Source: Telmatactis stephensoni
Lineage: Eukaryota > Cnidaria > Anthozoa > Actiniaria > Isophelliidae
Reading direction: 5' to 3'
NCBI GenBank assembly: GCA_029948255.1
Contig: JALIZF010001022.1
Location: forward strand, 62,001 to 126,000
DNA: 64,000 nucleotides
A model generated the notes under the pieces. It was not told the origin of the DNA and searched no databases. It saw only the letters and a list, made by a program, of their open reading frames with translations. Of the stretch, positions 1 through 13,500 are shown piece after piece. How positions within the stretch are numbered: position 1 is the first letter of the stretch; each line of letters begins with the position of its first letter. Both the position numbers and the translations under genes were made by a program.

Positions 1-1690
1 CAGTGCTGGTGTGGCTAAAGCTTCATAAAAAAATAATAATAATAAATAAGGAACCTATCAAGCTAGTCCACCCAAAAATTACTTACAGACACTTAAACAA
101 AGAACAAAAATTACATTAAAAATTTCGTTAATTTGTCTTATCATATCCTACATTAGTTGTCATATCATACGGTATTCTATATTACTTATATCAAGTGAAA
201 AACTCATAACTGTTACTTATATCGTATTATATTGTTGTTAGGAAATCATACCTGATCAAAACTTATCAGTTACCCTACGAGCAGAGCTTTCCCTTTTCCT
301 TCTCCGCGGACGAAAGAAGGAAGACTCTACAGAAGTCGTGTGTTTTCTTTGTTGTGCCGCTATCCAAGATTCTGGATAATTAAATGCATAATTTCCGGTT
401 TGTTACAGGTTTAAACCGGTTTTGATACGGTACTTATAGAGCTTATAAGATGTATCTGGTGACCAAAATTGAGCCGGCAGTACAGTAACAATGGCGGAAA
501 GCGTGATGGCGAAAGAGTTGTCCGAGCACAGTTTTGAAAGAGCTATAGCATTTTTACTCGTGCCCAGGCCGTAGGCCAGGAACGAGTTATAAACTGCAAA
601 TGTTTTTTTGGGGTGATTTGGTCTCGAGAAAAGGCCATTATTGCGCAATCATTCACGTGATGCACTGCTGATTGGTTAAGAGCGTAAGAACAATGCCCTT
701 CATCCATCACCTTTGATTAACCCTGACGGCTGAAATCTTAGCCTAGCGCCATCTTGGAGGCATATCGTTATCCTCCAACTTCAGAACATAAACACAAGCA
801 TAAAGTTGATAAATATCACTTAATTTAACTATGAATAGCATTTTTAAGTATATATAAAACCAAAATAATTTAATTAGACACAATTATATTTATTTCCACG
901 GCATTTTAGACGCTGACGCTGACTTATATCTGAATATGTCTACAAAATAACTCACATCACAATTTTCTAACATATGATAAAATAAAACTGAGAGGATTCG
1001 AAATTAGATTTTAGTTTGATTTTTTTTAAATCTGTGACGTCCTGTGCAAACGAAGAATAGAAGGCAAAGGAATTAGAGTGTACGCTAAAGTGTGTTTCAC
1101 GGGTTTATGAAACTCGCTCTAAAATCACTCTAAAATGTACTCTTACTTGCTTTAAGGTATTGAGAGGGATTCAGCTTGTCTTACGATAGTGTGCAAAGCA
1201 AGTTATTTGCGTAACACTTGAGTAACTGCAAGGGACGACGAGGTCACCTAGGTCACGGTCAGTACTGACTGGTATACATTTCCACAGACACTAAGCCACT
1301 TCCTGTGGCCTAAGGTGCCTGGACCTGTTTGTTGTTTCCTTTATTGGGTTTCCTGTGGGATCTAGTCGGAAGAGCGAAGACTGGAGGCGAGAATTTGGGA
1401 AGAGTGAAGAGGAGGAGAGTATATATAAGTTTGAACGAATGTATTCCCTCTAATTCGCTATTCTGTATTTCTAGATCTCGTGAGATGTCTCCGGTACTGA
1501 ATTGGCAAGCGGAAATTTCGAGTAGCGCTAGCTGATCTGAAATCAGTAATGTCATCTGTTTATCGGGCGAATGACGGTTGACCTTGACCTTGATGCTAAC
1601 CCAGCGGGAAGCTTATATAGGCTAACGATTTTCCTCCACCAGCACTCAACACTGTCAAGATTAGTAATACAATTCTTTTTCTGAAATAAA
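1..1690. other. Intergenic region without a supported gene
   Basis: No exon or domain is recognised here. The DNA is AT-rich, with a short AAT run near 30-48. A plus-strand frame at 491-574 (27 codons) has a good start context (AACAATGGCG), but it ends at TAG and matches nothing I know. The opposite strand is open for 81 codons across the same place (403-648), and either frame may be part of a dispersed repeat. A TATATATAAG stretch lies near 1420. The last bases carry AATAAA at 1685-1690 directly before a TTGTA repeat, which looks like the 3' end of a retroposed sequence. Confidence 0.5.
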
Positions 1691-1780
1691 TTGTATTGTA
1701 TTGTATTGTATTGTATTGTATTGTATCGTATTGTATTGTATTGTATTGTATTGCATTGTATTGTATTGTATTGTATTGTA
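1691..1780 (+). repeat. (TTGTA)n microsatellite, about 18 units
   Basis: Eighteen five-base units with two single-base variants (TTGTATCGTA near 1726 and TTGCA near 1751). The repeat follows AATAAA directly, which suggests that it is the repeated 3' tail of a non-LTR retroelement on the plus strand; that reading is inference. Confidence 0.9.
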
Positions 1781-1888
1781 CAGAGCTTTGTTTAGAAATC
1801 TTTGTCTCCTCTCATCTCGTCTCGTACTACTCTCATGTTCGTTTCTGTCTTCCCCTCAAACATTTTTTCCCGGTGTACCTCTTTGTTA

Positions 1889-1914
1889 ATATTATTATTA
1901 TTATTATTATTATT
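1889..1914 (-). repeat. (ATT)n tract, probable 3' tail of the adjacent LINE
   Basis: A run of ATT units. Read on the minus strand it is (AAT)n about 100 bases beyond the stop codon of the LINE fragment at 2010-2364, which is the usual position of a LINE tail repeat. Confidence 0.6.
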
Positions 1915-2009
1915 TTGTCTTTACACAAGCTGGTTTTATGCTGAATGATTGCCCTAGAGAGTGGATCATAACAAATGATCAGGGTCCAAAGGGCTCCCTC
2001 TTCGTGAGT

Positions 2010-2364
2010 TCATGATTGCAGAACTCTTCTCAAAATCCTTGCTGTTCCTAGGAGTGTTGTCTTCTGGAGAAAATCTGTGTTGATTTTAATGTCTAATTTT
2101 TTTCAACCATTTCTCCAAGCTCTTAGTAACACACCCCAGAGCACCTATCACCACTGGAATTACCATTACCTTTCTCATGTTCCATAATCTTCCAATCTCT
2201 ATCTTAAGGCCCTGATACTTTTCTACTTTTTCTGTTTCCTTTTCACAGATTCTACTATCACCTGGAATCGCAATATCAACTATCTTACATATTTTTCCCT
2301 CTGTTTCAATAACAACAATATCTGGTCTTCTTGCTCCAATTACATTGTCACACTGTATATTCAC
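2010..2364 (-). pseudogene. LINE open reading frame C-terminal fragment (restriction-like endonuclease region)
   Basis: The minus-strand frame contains a short segment of the form RRPDIVVIE followed after a few residues by K and VDIAIP. This resembles the PD-(D/E)xK core of the restriction-like endonuclease at the C-terminus of R2/CRE-type non-LTR retrotransposons. It then runs into a conserved-looking tail ending in LLGTARILRRVLQS. To read that tail a one-base frame change is needed near 2088, so the copy is broken. The 5' part is missing above 2364. It is a different lineage from the LINE at 2723-4231. The family is recognised from general resemblance only; the exact clade is not certain. 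Confidence 0.65.
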
Positions 2365-2472
2365 ATATTATTATGCAGTTTATTAACGTCTATATGCACT
2401 AATTACAAGGACACACAGGACGCGAAGCGTAACCTATGTGTCTTAGAGATACAAAGAAACTTCAATGAAAGA

Positions 2473-2475
2473 AAA

Positions 2476-2506
<31 letters not shown>

Positions 2507-2507
2507 A
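2473..2507. repeat. (AAAT)n microsatellite
   Basis: About nine AAAT units. It lies in the 2365-2722 interval, which has no gene and also holds partial repeats of the 3' end of the next LINE. Confidence 0.9.
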
Positions 2508-2550
2508 GGTTAAGAAATATTCCAGTAAAAATATGCTGATAAAGGCCTAT

Positions 2551-2760
2551 ACTTTAAATGTTCTGGCAATGTTCAATGAGATGGGAAATAAAATAATGCT
2601 TCGAAATATAAAATAATATTATTGCAACTACATTAAATTCATTCATATTCCATCAAGTCAATGCTTTAAATGTTCTCAGAAAATAATATTATTACAACTA
2701 CATTAGATGCATTCATAGTTCATCAAGTCAATACTTTAAATGTTCTGGCAATGTTCAGTG
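2551..2760 (-). repeat. Tandemly repeated LINE 3' end
   Basis: The segment TACTTTAAATGTTCTGGCAA occurs at about 2551 and again at about 2732, where it lies inside the 3' coding end of the LINE. A related block (ATCAAGTCAATGCTTTAAAT, about 2654) lies between them. So the last part of the LINE plus its 3' flank is present in about three imperfect copies. Confidence 0.7.
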
Positions 2761-4229
2761 AGCTGGAAATGATACTCCTCTGCATCTTCTTTAGGACCTT
2801 TGATGCTTTCTCCCCAACGATACCAATGATATCTCTCTCGACTGCCTCGCTCCATCCTCCAAGCACATCAATGATGACATTAGTCTGTTCAATCTTGTAT
2901 TCTGGATACCTTTGTTTTAACTCCCACCGCAACGGGCCATACTTTAACGTCTTCTCTTCGTCCCTCTTTCCTCTATTGTCGATCCATGGGCAGCTCATTT
3001 CTATCAGCAAAACCTTCTTCTTCACATGATCAACAATCCGGGCATCGACTCTATTTGATCTCACTTCGTGATGTTCGGCGTACACAGGGATGTCCCAAAA
3101 CGCCTCTGCCTTGCTCGATTCATAGTGTGGCTTTGGTGGCAGTGGAGAGTACCACGGTGGAACATCTTCGAGTAACTTTAGGTCATGTAACACTTCATAG
3201 AATAGAACTTTCAGAGCAGCGTTGTGCCTCTCTAGGTATTTATTCTGAGCAAGTGCTGAGCAACCTGCTAACACGTGTGCAATTGTCTCCGGTGCTTTAC
3301 TACATCACCTGCACATCACATCATCTTCCAGGGTAACACGAGTCTTGTGTTTAGAGTAAATCTTGGTGGGCAAGAGTTGTTCATACAACTCAAACATTCC
3401 CGCTGCTGTATACGTTGGACAAGCTGGCCACTCATTAAGCCAAGCAAAACAACTCTTAACTTTTAGTTCCTGATCCTCGTGTCTTGCGCTCAGGAACTTT
3501 CCTTGCCATTTCATATCTCTCACAGTCTCCAGCAACTTATCTTCGCATGCCTCCCTGATTACTGATTTGATTTTCTTCTCGGGGATCTCCTCGCCATTTT
3601 CTGAGTAACATCTTGCAACAGGGCAGTCAAGAGAAAGGTTGAGACCTATCTCTGTGGCAAACTTGACAGAATCTTTAAGAATAGACTGGTATTTAAGCTT
3701 AACTGATCGTTCCTCAAACTCTTTGACGAGTTGGATGCTTGCATCGGGATTATTGCATAACTTTAAGGCCGCCTTGATCTTTATATTCTTATATTCTTGC
3801 TCCACTGATCGCAGACCTCTTCCTCCTCTGTCCCTTGACAAATACAGCAGAGCTGTGGAGCCAGCAGGGTGCTTCCCACCACCATTAACAATTATTTGTC
3901 TTGCCTGTCTGTCAATGCTCTTCAAATCATTTATCGGCCACTTTAAAGTCCACATCAGATATCCCATCACAGGGCAAGCATATTGATTTGATGCTGTGAC
4001 TTTATTATGATCTGATAATGGACTAGACCAAATTACTGCCAGTCTTTGTAGATAAGACTTGGATGCAATTTCTAAAGCCAGTTGTTCTTCTTGCATCAGG
4101 CTCTCCAAGACACCTAGAAACTTGTACTCTTCACCATCTTTCAGGGACGCTATCAAAGATGACTCATCTAGCTTCACTCCTTCACTATTTAGGCATTCTC
4201 CCCTTTTGACGTGGATGACAGCATTGACG

Positions 4230-4231
<2 letters not shown>
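2723..4231 (-). pseudogene. 5'-truncated R2-like non-LTR retrotransposon ORF
   Basis: One minus-strand frame runs from about 4231 to the stop at 2723, broken by a single in-frame TGA at 3304-3302. It corresponds to the C-terminal part of an R2-type LINE protein. There is a post-RT region, then a CCHC-like knuckle (C-R-stop-C, later H and C in AHVLAGC), then a restriction-like endonuclease with DARIVDH followed by VLLIEMSCPW, and finally a tail with SLNIARTFKVLT. The TGA falls between the first two cysteines of the knuckle. RT catalytic motifs are absent because the copy is truncated at the GAT/CAT microsatellite. R2-type enzymes nick target DNA with this nuclease and prime cDNA synthesis there; this copy cannot encode a full protein. 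Confidence 0.8.
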
Positions 4232-4261
<30 letters not shown>

Positions 4262-4312
4262 CATTATTATCATCATCATCATCATCATCATTATTATTGT
4301 TACTATTATTAC
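4232..4312. repeat. (GAT)n / (CAT,ATT)n microsatellite
   Basis: A GAT run followed by an ATT/ATC run with partial mirror symmetry. It marks the 5' truncation point of the LINE on its right-hand side. Confidence 0.9.
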
Positions 4313-6331
4313 TTTGTGTTATGGATGGGATACCGGTATTATTTCTCTGAGAGCAAGCTGCACCCAGCAGCCGTAGGTCTCAAAGACCTTCCTTATCATC
4401 TTTCCAGTTCCAAACAAACTTGCATGTAATGTATTTTTTCAGTTCTCCGATCCGTAGTCCCTACTCCAGAATCTCGAATTTCCGGAGATCAGTTCGGCGA
4501 CTTCATTTCAAGTTCGATTGTCGAAAATAAAAATAAAATTACGAGAGTGGTTTCAAGTAAGAGCTTTAAAGTGGCTTTATCTATGCCTTATGTCAATCGA
4601 TGTATTCCTTTAATTAGTTCAGTGCCAAATGAAATCAACTTGACGATTTCAAATTCAAATATTATTGGTATAGATCGATTTCACTGACGTCATCGAGAAA
4701 AATAAAGTCGGTTTCAGAGCATCAAATAAAATAAAAATACTTGTACCTCAAAGAACAACCAAATCTTTGCAACTCTAGAAAATATTGAGTCAAAAGAGCT
4801 TTTCACCACGAAGATACGAATGTTTGAATGTGGGCTTGTTGTTGGTAAGAATGTATGGGGCCAATATGTACACCAATATGGCGACCATAAATACCAAGCA
4901 TCGAAATGATATTAAAAATACATTTATTTGTTCATTTTATTGATTATATATATAGAAAATGACAATTAAGTTCATTGCCAAAGCAAATGAGGTGAAATTT
5001 GTCGCAAATTGATGTGTTCTTACGTCGTTTGAAAATGCGTGACTGCATGGCGTGACACAATTTTGGTGCCGATAATTTGCCAAGCGATGAACAGAATCAG
5101 ACCAAATTTCCAGAGACGACTTCTTTTCATGATACATACAAAATATCAGGCAATCAGCTTTCTCCGAATTTTAGTTTAGATCTTAGTCCTCTCGTGACAT
5201 CACGTGAAATCGATATATTAGTGAGAGTAAACTTACCGTCCTTGCAACAGATCTTCAACTACAAGAACACTACAGAAATATATGCACCAGGTTGATATTG
5301 TTTGTCGCTGATAAAAGCCAAGTCGGACTGAGCTATGGTCTTATTCCTTGACGTTTCAAATCCCCTTAAATCCTGTCTTTAATATGGGCTCTTAACTCAT
5401 ACCCAATCCTTTTACAATGGAGTGCCCCCCCCCCCCCCCCTGGGAGGCTGTTGTTACACGGTTGCGCATTTCTGCACACAGACTTCCGGTAGAATTTGGG
5501 AGATATAATAATATTCCATATTTATGATGCACATTCTATTTTTTTACATGTAAATTTATAGTTTTTTATGTTTATTATTCTGTAATTCCTATATACCATT
5601 TTGGTGTTTAGTATGGAATAAAGATCATGTCTGTTATCATATGCTAATTGACATGCTTCAGGTATAAAATACAGACTGGAAGAAATTAGCATGTATGTAG
5701 TCCATCGTAGTTCTGTCTAGTCAAAACAATGTCTAGTTTTGTAGCGCAATGGATTGAACTATAAAACACGTATTAGTATATTTTCTTTAAAATATATACA
5801 CACTTTTTTAAAAAAAGACTTGGCATATTCACCTGAAATGTATGATAACATTTCGGGTCAGAGTTATGCAAAGCAGCCCTAAAATTCACAATCTGGAGAA
5901 CATGAAAACATCTCAACAGAAAGCTCTCACACTAGGAGCCGCTTCAGTGTTCAAACTGGGATGTTTTGGAGCTACTCAACATGCGTTTATACTATTACTA
6001 AATTCTTCGTTGGCATTGGATACGGGCGATTAAGAGGCCAGTTTGAAGGTGTTTTTGGCTGCGATTTCCAAGTCAACTATTACTATTTAATATGCAATCA
6101 TGCGTAACAAAGACTATATAATAAGCGAGAACAATCCAACCCAAGCACTTGTCGGTTGAGCGGCGAATGCGGTTAAGGGTTTGGATGAAGCACATTCCCT
6201 CGCAGGGGGGCATATTTGGCTTGGTAGACTAAATGCACGTAAACCGTAAGGGATAATATAATATGGATTATCCAATGGATAGCGCTATCCACCCTTGCTG
6301 TGTATTTTCTATATCACTATATTTGTTAGCT
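4313..6331. other. Intergenic region without a supported gene
   Basis: No coding exon is supported. A run of about 18 C residues lies near 5426-5442, and several AT-rich tracts are present. Short open frames at 5077-5295 and 5842-6033 lack recognisable domains or splice partners. Confidence 0.5.
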
Positions 6332-6335
6332 TTAA

Positions 6336-6682
6336 AGGGGTACTTGGATGAAAATAGGTCAAAATCGGAAAGTGGTTAATTCCTAAGCTGACGTCAATTA
6401 ACGACCAATATAGATAAATATATAACCTACTATCTCAAAAGTTCTGCATTTTAATCATATTATCACCAAGAAATTTTGGTTTAAGATCGAAAAGAACAAT
6501 AGGGTTGTACTTATGACGTCATAGATACACAATGTAGATGCTAAAATACGTGATAACTTTTTATCTGTACCATTGGAATTTGATGAAAATATATCGCTTG
6601 GTGACTATTGGTCACATATAGATACATTGAACCAAGTTTCAAGTCATTTTGAATTTTTATCGATTTTCATCCAAGTACCCCT
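6336..6682. mobile_element. MITE with TTAA target duplication (piggyBac-like)
   Basis: The terminal inverted repeats start AGGGGTACTTGGATGAAAAT and end with the complement (ATTTTCATCCAAGTACCCCT). Both sides are flanked by TTAA (6332-6335 and 6683-6686), the target duplication of piggyBac-superfamily elements. The 347-bp body has no coding frame. A TTAA target duplication is characteristic of piggyBac; that this element was mobilised by such a transposase is inferred. Confidence 0.8.
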
Positions 6683-7890
<1,208 letters not shown>

Positions 7891-7900
7891 AATCGTTGGT

Positions 7901-7908
7901 TATATAAG
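7901..7908 (+). promoter_or_regulatory. Candidate TATA box of the first cysteine-rich peptide gene
   Basis: TATATAAG lies upstream of a stretch (about 7928-8025) that resembles the region at about 14030-14120 in front of the second peptide gene. Both include TTAGTAG followed by TGTATCTAAAT. The shared block may be an untranslated first exon; a GTTAGT donor-like sequence near 7988 would fit. The assignment is inferred. Confidence 0.35.
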
Positions 7909-8060
7909 CAACGTTTTGATCTTACTTTTCAGTCCTTTACTGAAGAGGAAGAATAGAAGAAAGCAGGAAGAAAGTCTTATCTGCACGGTTAGTAGAACTG
8001 AAGTTGTGTATCTAAATTAACCATTTTCTCGCAGCTTCGTGTTGAAGCCCTTCCTTCCGT

Positions 8061-8066
8061 ACTTGT

Positions 8067-8098
<32 letters not shown>

Positions 8099-8305
8099 TT
8101 GCTTGCTTGCTTGCTTGCTTGTTTGTTTGTTTACTTGCTTGCTTGCTTGTTTGCTTGCTTGCTTGCTTGCTTGCTTGTTTACTTGCTTGTTTGCTTGCTT
8201 GCTTGCTTGCTTGCTTGTTTGCTTGCTTGCTTGCTTGCTTGTTTGTTTGTTTGTTTACTTGCTTGCTTGCTTGTTTGCTTGCTTGCTTGCTTGTTTGTTT
8301 GTTTA

Positions 8306-8338
<33 letters not shown>

Positions 8339-8405
8339 GTGTTTGCATGTTTGCTTGCTTGCTTACTTAATTGCTCGCACGCTCGTTCGCTTGCTTGCTT
8401 GCTTG
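8061..8405. repeat. (TTGC)n-rich microsatellite
   Basis: About 340 bp of TTGC units with many TTGT variants and a few TTAC. It produces long spurious open frames on both strands. A related but shorter TTCC/TTGC-rich stretch lies at about 14350-14560 in the same position relative to the second peptide gene. Confidence 0.95.
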
Positions 8406-8793
8406 TTTCCTTCAGTGTTTCCTTGCTTCGGCTTGCTTGTAGCTCGTTTGCATGCTTCTTTCCTTGCTTTTTTAATTTCTTGCTTCGAAATCCTTTCTTC
8501 TTAACTCTTTCTTCCATTTTTCGTTACTTCCATCCATCCAAACCTTATTTATTTGCGTGTTTCAGATTGCTTGTTTCGTTTCCTTCCCTTTTCTTTCCTT
8601 TGTTAAAACACTTCACCTCTATATGGAAATGGAAACTGAAATCTATGGAAAGAAAGAAAGAAATTAAAACTAAACAATTTTAATTTAAGACTTGCCTGGA
8701 TAAAACTCATATTATATTAACAATGTCTCTTTAACTCATATTATATTAACAATGCTTGCCTTAAATATTCCAAGATACAAGGAATCATGATCG

Positions 8794-10269
8794 ATGAGCC
8801 ACCTTTTTTTGGTTTTGTTACTTGGGACCATTGCCCTTGCTGCAAACATGGAAAAGAAAGGTGTGTATACATAGGTCAAATAATTAAAGTGCTACTATTA
8901 TGAAAAAACGCCGAAATCAAATTTAACTGAAACGACACTGAATAACTCTTCAATGCTCTAATAATCACTAGGTAAAATCTTTTCTCGGCATTCCAAAGGG
9001 AAGCTCTATATATTTTTTGAATCTTTTGAGGTGTCAGTGACGTCATTTACTTATCTCACGACTTCACTCCATACATTTCTTTGTATTCAGTTGACTTATT
9101 TTATTTCTTTTACACTAATAGTTTGTGTGAAAGGGTTTTCTTGCATTGTTTGTATCTAGGGTTGATTTTCTGGCCAGTGTTTTTCAATGTAGAACATTTA
9201 CATTGAGATATTTCGATGAAAAAATACAGATCCTTGAAGAGGTATTCAGTGTCGTTTCAGCTAAATTTAATTTCGGCGGGTTTTTTTTCATAATAGTAGT
9301 ACTTTAAGTACTTGGTTTACCCTGTAGGGGAGGGAGGGGCTTAGTCACTGAATTGACTCTGTGCCCACGCGTAACTAAGAGTAACCACGTGATATTATTA
9401 AGATCACATGATATGTGGCCCGCATACTGCTAGGTCCACGAGTTCAGTTCAGAACTCAATGTAAAACCATCATAGTTTTATTATGTATTTATTATGTTTT
9501 ATAAAATATTTGAGATATAACGCGCGCGCTGATTGGCTGGCTACCATGTTTATATCAGAGGACAGAGACATGGCTCGCTCAAAAAACGTCGAAAATATTT
9601 TATAAAAGCAATATAAACAGATCGCTTATGTCTCTGTACTGTGATATAAACACGATGGAAGATGTAGAGCACTCGAAAAGCAAGAAAAACACTCGGCTAC
9701 GTCTCGTGTTCCTATGCTTGCTTTTCTCTTGCTCTACATCTTCCATCGCGTTTATATCACAGTACATGCAGAGACATGCGCGCGCGTTTTATATTCCTTA
9801 AACAGTGAAAATGCTTGTATCGCGAACAACAACTTCAAACTTTCAGTTGGATTTGTTTTTTTTCTGATCTACCAATTATTTGAAGGAATTAGCGGAGCTT
9901 ATACAAATGCCCTCGATACAGCCTCAATCCATATTTGTCATTCACCTTGAGGTCCCTTCAGTAATTGCGGGCACCGTTGCTTAAGCTCCACTTCCTTCCG
10001 ACTGCAAGTTTGAATTCCTTGTTGGTCGTGATATAAGCATTTTCGTAGTAATTTGTCCTCGTGTTGTTTCTATTTTCTCAGGTTAATTTGCTTTATTTGT
10101 TTTGAAACTATTTTTAGAGGCAGCACCTGTGTGTGGCTATGGACCTTGTAAATTTTTTGTGGGCAGATGTGATCCTAACTGGATAACTTGCAGTTCTGTG
10201 CATCAACCGATCATTGGACATTGCTGCAAAGAAAATTCCAATGCAAGCAGCCTTTTTGATAATCTTTAA
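8794..10269 (+). CDS. Small secreted six-cysteine peptide gene (anthozoan defensin-fold toxin-like), copy 1
   Basis: Two coding exons, 8794-8860 and 10118-10269, are joined by a phase-1 intron with GTGTGT donor and TTTTTAG acceptor, giving 72 residues. Exon 1 encodes a signal peptide (hydrophobic LFLVLLLGTIALA core). Exon 2 encodes a mature region with cysteines spaced C-X4-C-X6-C-X6-C-X10-C-C. The closing C-X6-C-X10-C-C with a following Lys resembles the framework of sea anemone sodium-channel-type peptides, which share a defensin-like fold. Those act on voltage-gated channels and are stored in nematocysts or ectodermal gland cells; activity here is not shown. AATAAA lies at 10298-10303. The intron holds a TTAA-flanked MITE and a hairpin. 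An antimicrobial defensin role is the alternative. Confidence 0.75.
8888..9303. mobile_element. MITE with TTAA target duplication in the peptide-gene intron
   Basis: Long imperfect terminal inverted repeats (about 70 bp, beginning AGTGCTACTATTATGAAAAA and ending with the near complement) are flanked by TTAA at 8884-8887 and 9304-9307. The 416-bp body has no coding frame. It differs in sequence from the TTAA element at 6336-6682. Confidence 0.8.
9628..9777. repeat. Long imperfect hairpin
   Basis: Inverted arms of about 60 bp, with ACTGTGATATAAAC in the left arm and GTTTATATCACAGT in the right, surround a short loop. They lie within the intron of the first peptide gene. Just upstream, 9515-9535 carries GATATAACGCGCGCGCTGAT, a motif that recurs near 32420. 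Confidence 0.75.
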
Positions 10270-13106
10270 ATACATATGCAAGATTAATGAACAAAACAAT
10301 AAACGCATGGGACTTATTAAGTACAAAATATACAAAACCAAAAAAAATCCTTTTGTCCTCATGACTTTAAGGATAAAAAATTAAATCAGTCAACATGTAA
10401 TTAAGATCTCTACTCGCATTTGATAACTGTGGAGTAATACAGCTGAAATAAAATAGAAATTATTTCAAAGGCTTCTCGTATTGCTCTTCTTTTTCAAACT
10501 TCATGCCCATGTTTGCTCATCCAACATGGTAATCGCTTTTTAACCTTTTCATTCACGAGTTGAAACCAAGAATGAATAGAAAAGACCTTTTAGAATATAT
10601 ATTTTTTATTTCAAGATTTGGTGTTATTGTTTTGACCGATATCTTAATGAAAAACGGTACCTGACCACCTCAATGAACCTGAACACTGAATTATTATCAA
10701 AGATTCCGACAGAAACCACATCATATCACTACACTTGTAAAAATTTATTCTTAAACTGTTTTCAGAAGTTGTCAGGTGATTATTAGAATAGAATAATATC
10801 AATAATAATAGAAATTGAATTGAAGCTCCAAATCGTTTCCTTTTTGTTTGGTCTATATGACCGAAGTATTGCTACGTGTCATGTATCACTTTGAACGGTT
10901 GGCGGAATCCTTTCACCACTATTCATAATACCAATACAACAAGAGCGTTCTTTGTGAGTCCAAGGTAATCAATGGAGCAACCTAAGTGTTTATAACCGGC
11001 GTTCTGGCTGATTTATTTAAACATAGTTTTGATGTTATATTTGTGGTGAGGTGAAAAAAACGCGCGCACGACTCAGTATAATAACGGCACGTTTCTGTTA
11101 TTCAATTAACAAATAGATTCCATTTTCCGTGCGTCTGTACTCTAATAAATGCACAGATGACGTCAAAGTGCATTTTCGGTGAAGCTAAAAACACTGAGTG
11201 ATAGTAATTGTTAGACATCTACATTTTTTATAACCCTGCAGGGGGGATACCAATCACTGCAAGGCAAGCAAGTGAGCCAACAATAGCCAAAATGCCTTGT
11301 ATGTAAAGTAAGTGTGGTGAACAAGTTTCAGGACGAAATTGAGCCGTATAAACCCCCTCTTGAAAGTTTCACATAAAAGCTTCAGCGTATAACAGCGCCT
11401 TTATTTTAGTGCAAACTCGTTCTTTGTAATTTCCGTGTTCAGGTTCGTTGAAGAGATCAAGTACCTAATCACTCGTGACAATAATTACGATTTATCATGC
11501 AGTTCTTTGATGTAAACTTCGAATTTGTATTAGCTTCAGTTCTTTCTTGTATAATCTCACAGCCTTGTGTAAAGCTATATATTACCAGTTTTAGTCTGCC
11601 TGTTTTACCATTGAATTTGTGACGTCATCCGTTGAACGCCATATTGAACAATACTCGGAACTCGAGACACACATAGTCAATGAAAAAGATATTGCATAAA
11701 CAGATCTTTTGTGAGTCTAAAAATCAAGATATCAATTGTTGTTACTCGATGGTTCAGTTTTCAAGAATTCTTTAGCTTGAGTTATGTCACTTCAAACTAG
11801 AACGCCTGAATGCTTCGTCGAGTCAAACCAAAATTATCCAGCTCAGTATATATAATATTACTATCAAAATATAACAGAATCTTTATATTTCACGACAGTA
11901 AAAGCTGCTAAAGTCTCTGCGCGAACCTGAACGAATAACTTACCCATATAAAATCTTAAACCTTTACATAGGAATACTCTAAGAAAATATTTTACTAAAA
12001 AGATAATATTTCGTGTCGAGATGCATGATAGATCACCTAATGATTCCAGGTTTTTTTAATGGGCAAAAGATAAGAAGATAAAAAATATCCCTTGTAATAT
12101 AATATGAGAGAGATCCTAATTAAGGTGAATTGTCAGCTCTTTGAGGAACTGGGTATATGCTATTTCATTGTCCTATAATGAAGTGTATTTTCAATCATTG
12201 CTCTGAATACTGACAATATATCCATCCGGTCGAACTTGTTTTATTGCATTGTTTTCTAAACATTTTTTTCTAGCAGTTTCTATTATAGTGGTAAACTCAT
12301 TCTTCGTTATTTCCGTGTTCAGGTTCGTTGAAATGGTCAAGTACATCTTATACCCAATCACTCGTGACAATAACATCGAGATTTATTTCCGTAGATGAAA
12401 GTAAACTTCCAATTTGTGGTAGCTTTCTTTGTATAATCTCTCATAGCCTTGTGTAAAGTTATATATGAGCAGTTTTAGACTGACTGTTTTACCATTGAAT
12501 TTTGACGTCATCATTTTGACACCATATTGAATAATACTAAGAACTCGAAACACACATAGCCCTTGAAAAAAATATAGCATAAGCAGTCAGATCCGTTTTG
12601 TGAAATTAATCAAAAATCAATTGTCACTCGTTTTTTCTCAAGAATAGTAATATATTATGCAAATTCTAATGTTTTCTATTTTTTAATTGTGCTATTTAGT
12701 ACTAAATTGTGCAAAGTATTGCATGCTTTCAGTGTTTGTACTCTAAGGGTTTGTACACTCAGGGCACTTATCTTCTTGCCTGGCCTGGACTGTATTTCAA
12801 TATCAAGAAGCTCTTACAAGATTCGTATCAATAAACTCAGAGTACCTGACACAATAACCAACTACATATATTTGCTTGTCAGGCAATAAATATGATAGAA
12901 GACCTATTCACTGAGTAAATATGAATTATCAAATATCTTTGCCTAAGCTTGTAAGAGAGTAGAATTGATGGTAATAATTCTGCTTGTTAAAACTTATCCG
13001 TTACAATGGAGTCAATGTTGATATTAGTGCCCTGTGATGTTCTATTTTCTGTGACTGAATAGAAAACTCTTAAACTACAAACTTAAACTCTTGCTTGAGA
13101 CAGTGC

Positions 13107-13290
13107 CGATTTTTGCAAATGTCATGGTCAACCCCTTCCCCCTCTTCAATGTTGTTTCAGAAGATTGTCAATACACTAGGCCTGATTTCAGTTAAGTGAC
13201 AATAACATTACGGTGAGGGGAGGGGGGAGTGAGAAGGATTGCTTTCGATTTCAATCTAAAGTTTGTGACCAACATGTTAAACTGTCTCAA
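13107..13290. repeat. Dispersed repeat, copy 1 (second copy at 22396-22560)
   Basis: Shared features in order are CCCTTCCCCC, CTTCTCAATGTTGTTTCAGA-like, GATTGCCCATACA-like, ACAACAT...GAGGTGAGGGG, AGGATTGCTTT and AAGTTTGTGA. The two copies are in the same orientation and about 9.2 kb apart. Confidence 0.7.
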
Positions 13291-13500
13291 GGGTTTTGTC
13301 TAAGATTGTAGCTTCTTAACTTGATGTCTCCTTTATAGTTCTTTCTAATTTTATTTTCAGCAATGACATGGGCAAATCAAACATGTTGTAGACAAGGTAT
13401 ACGTGATGCAATTCCGAATTACCGGAGGGGCCGGTTGTCGGAAAGCTTTATGTTTTGTTTTTTTCGTTGTGGTTTGGAACTTTCCGCATGTCTTATTCTT

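Noticed and set aside
1696..1944. Open frames rich in Tyr-Cys-Ile-Val-Leu
   Set aside because: They are produced by the TTGTA repeat, with several frames open at once.
2670..4429. Plus-strand open frames across the LINE region
   Set aside because: They are antisense to the recognisable minus-strand LINE protein frame.
8039..8683. Long open frames on both strands rich in Leu-Ala-Cys or Lys-Gln-Ala-Ser
   Set aside because: They are translations of the TTGC/TTGT microsatellite and have no coding character of their own.
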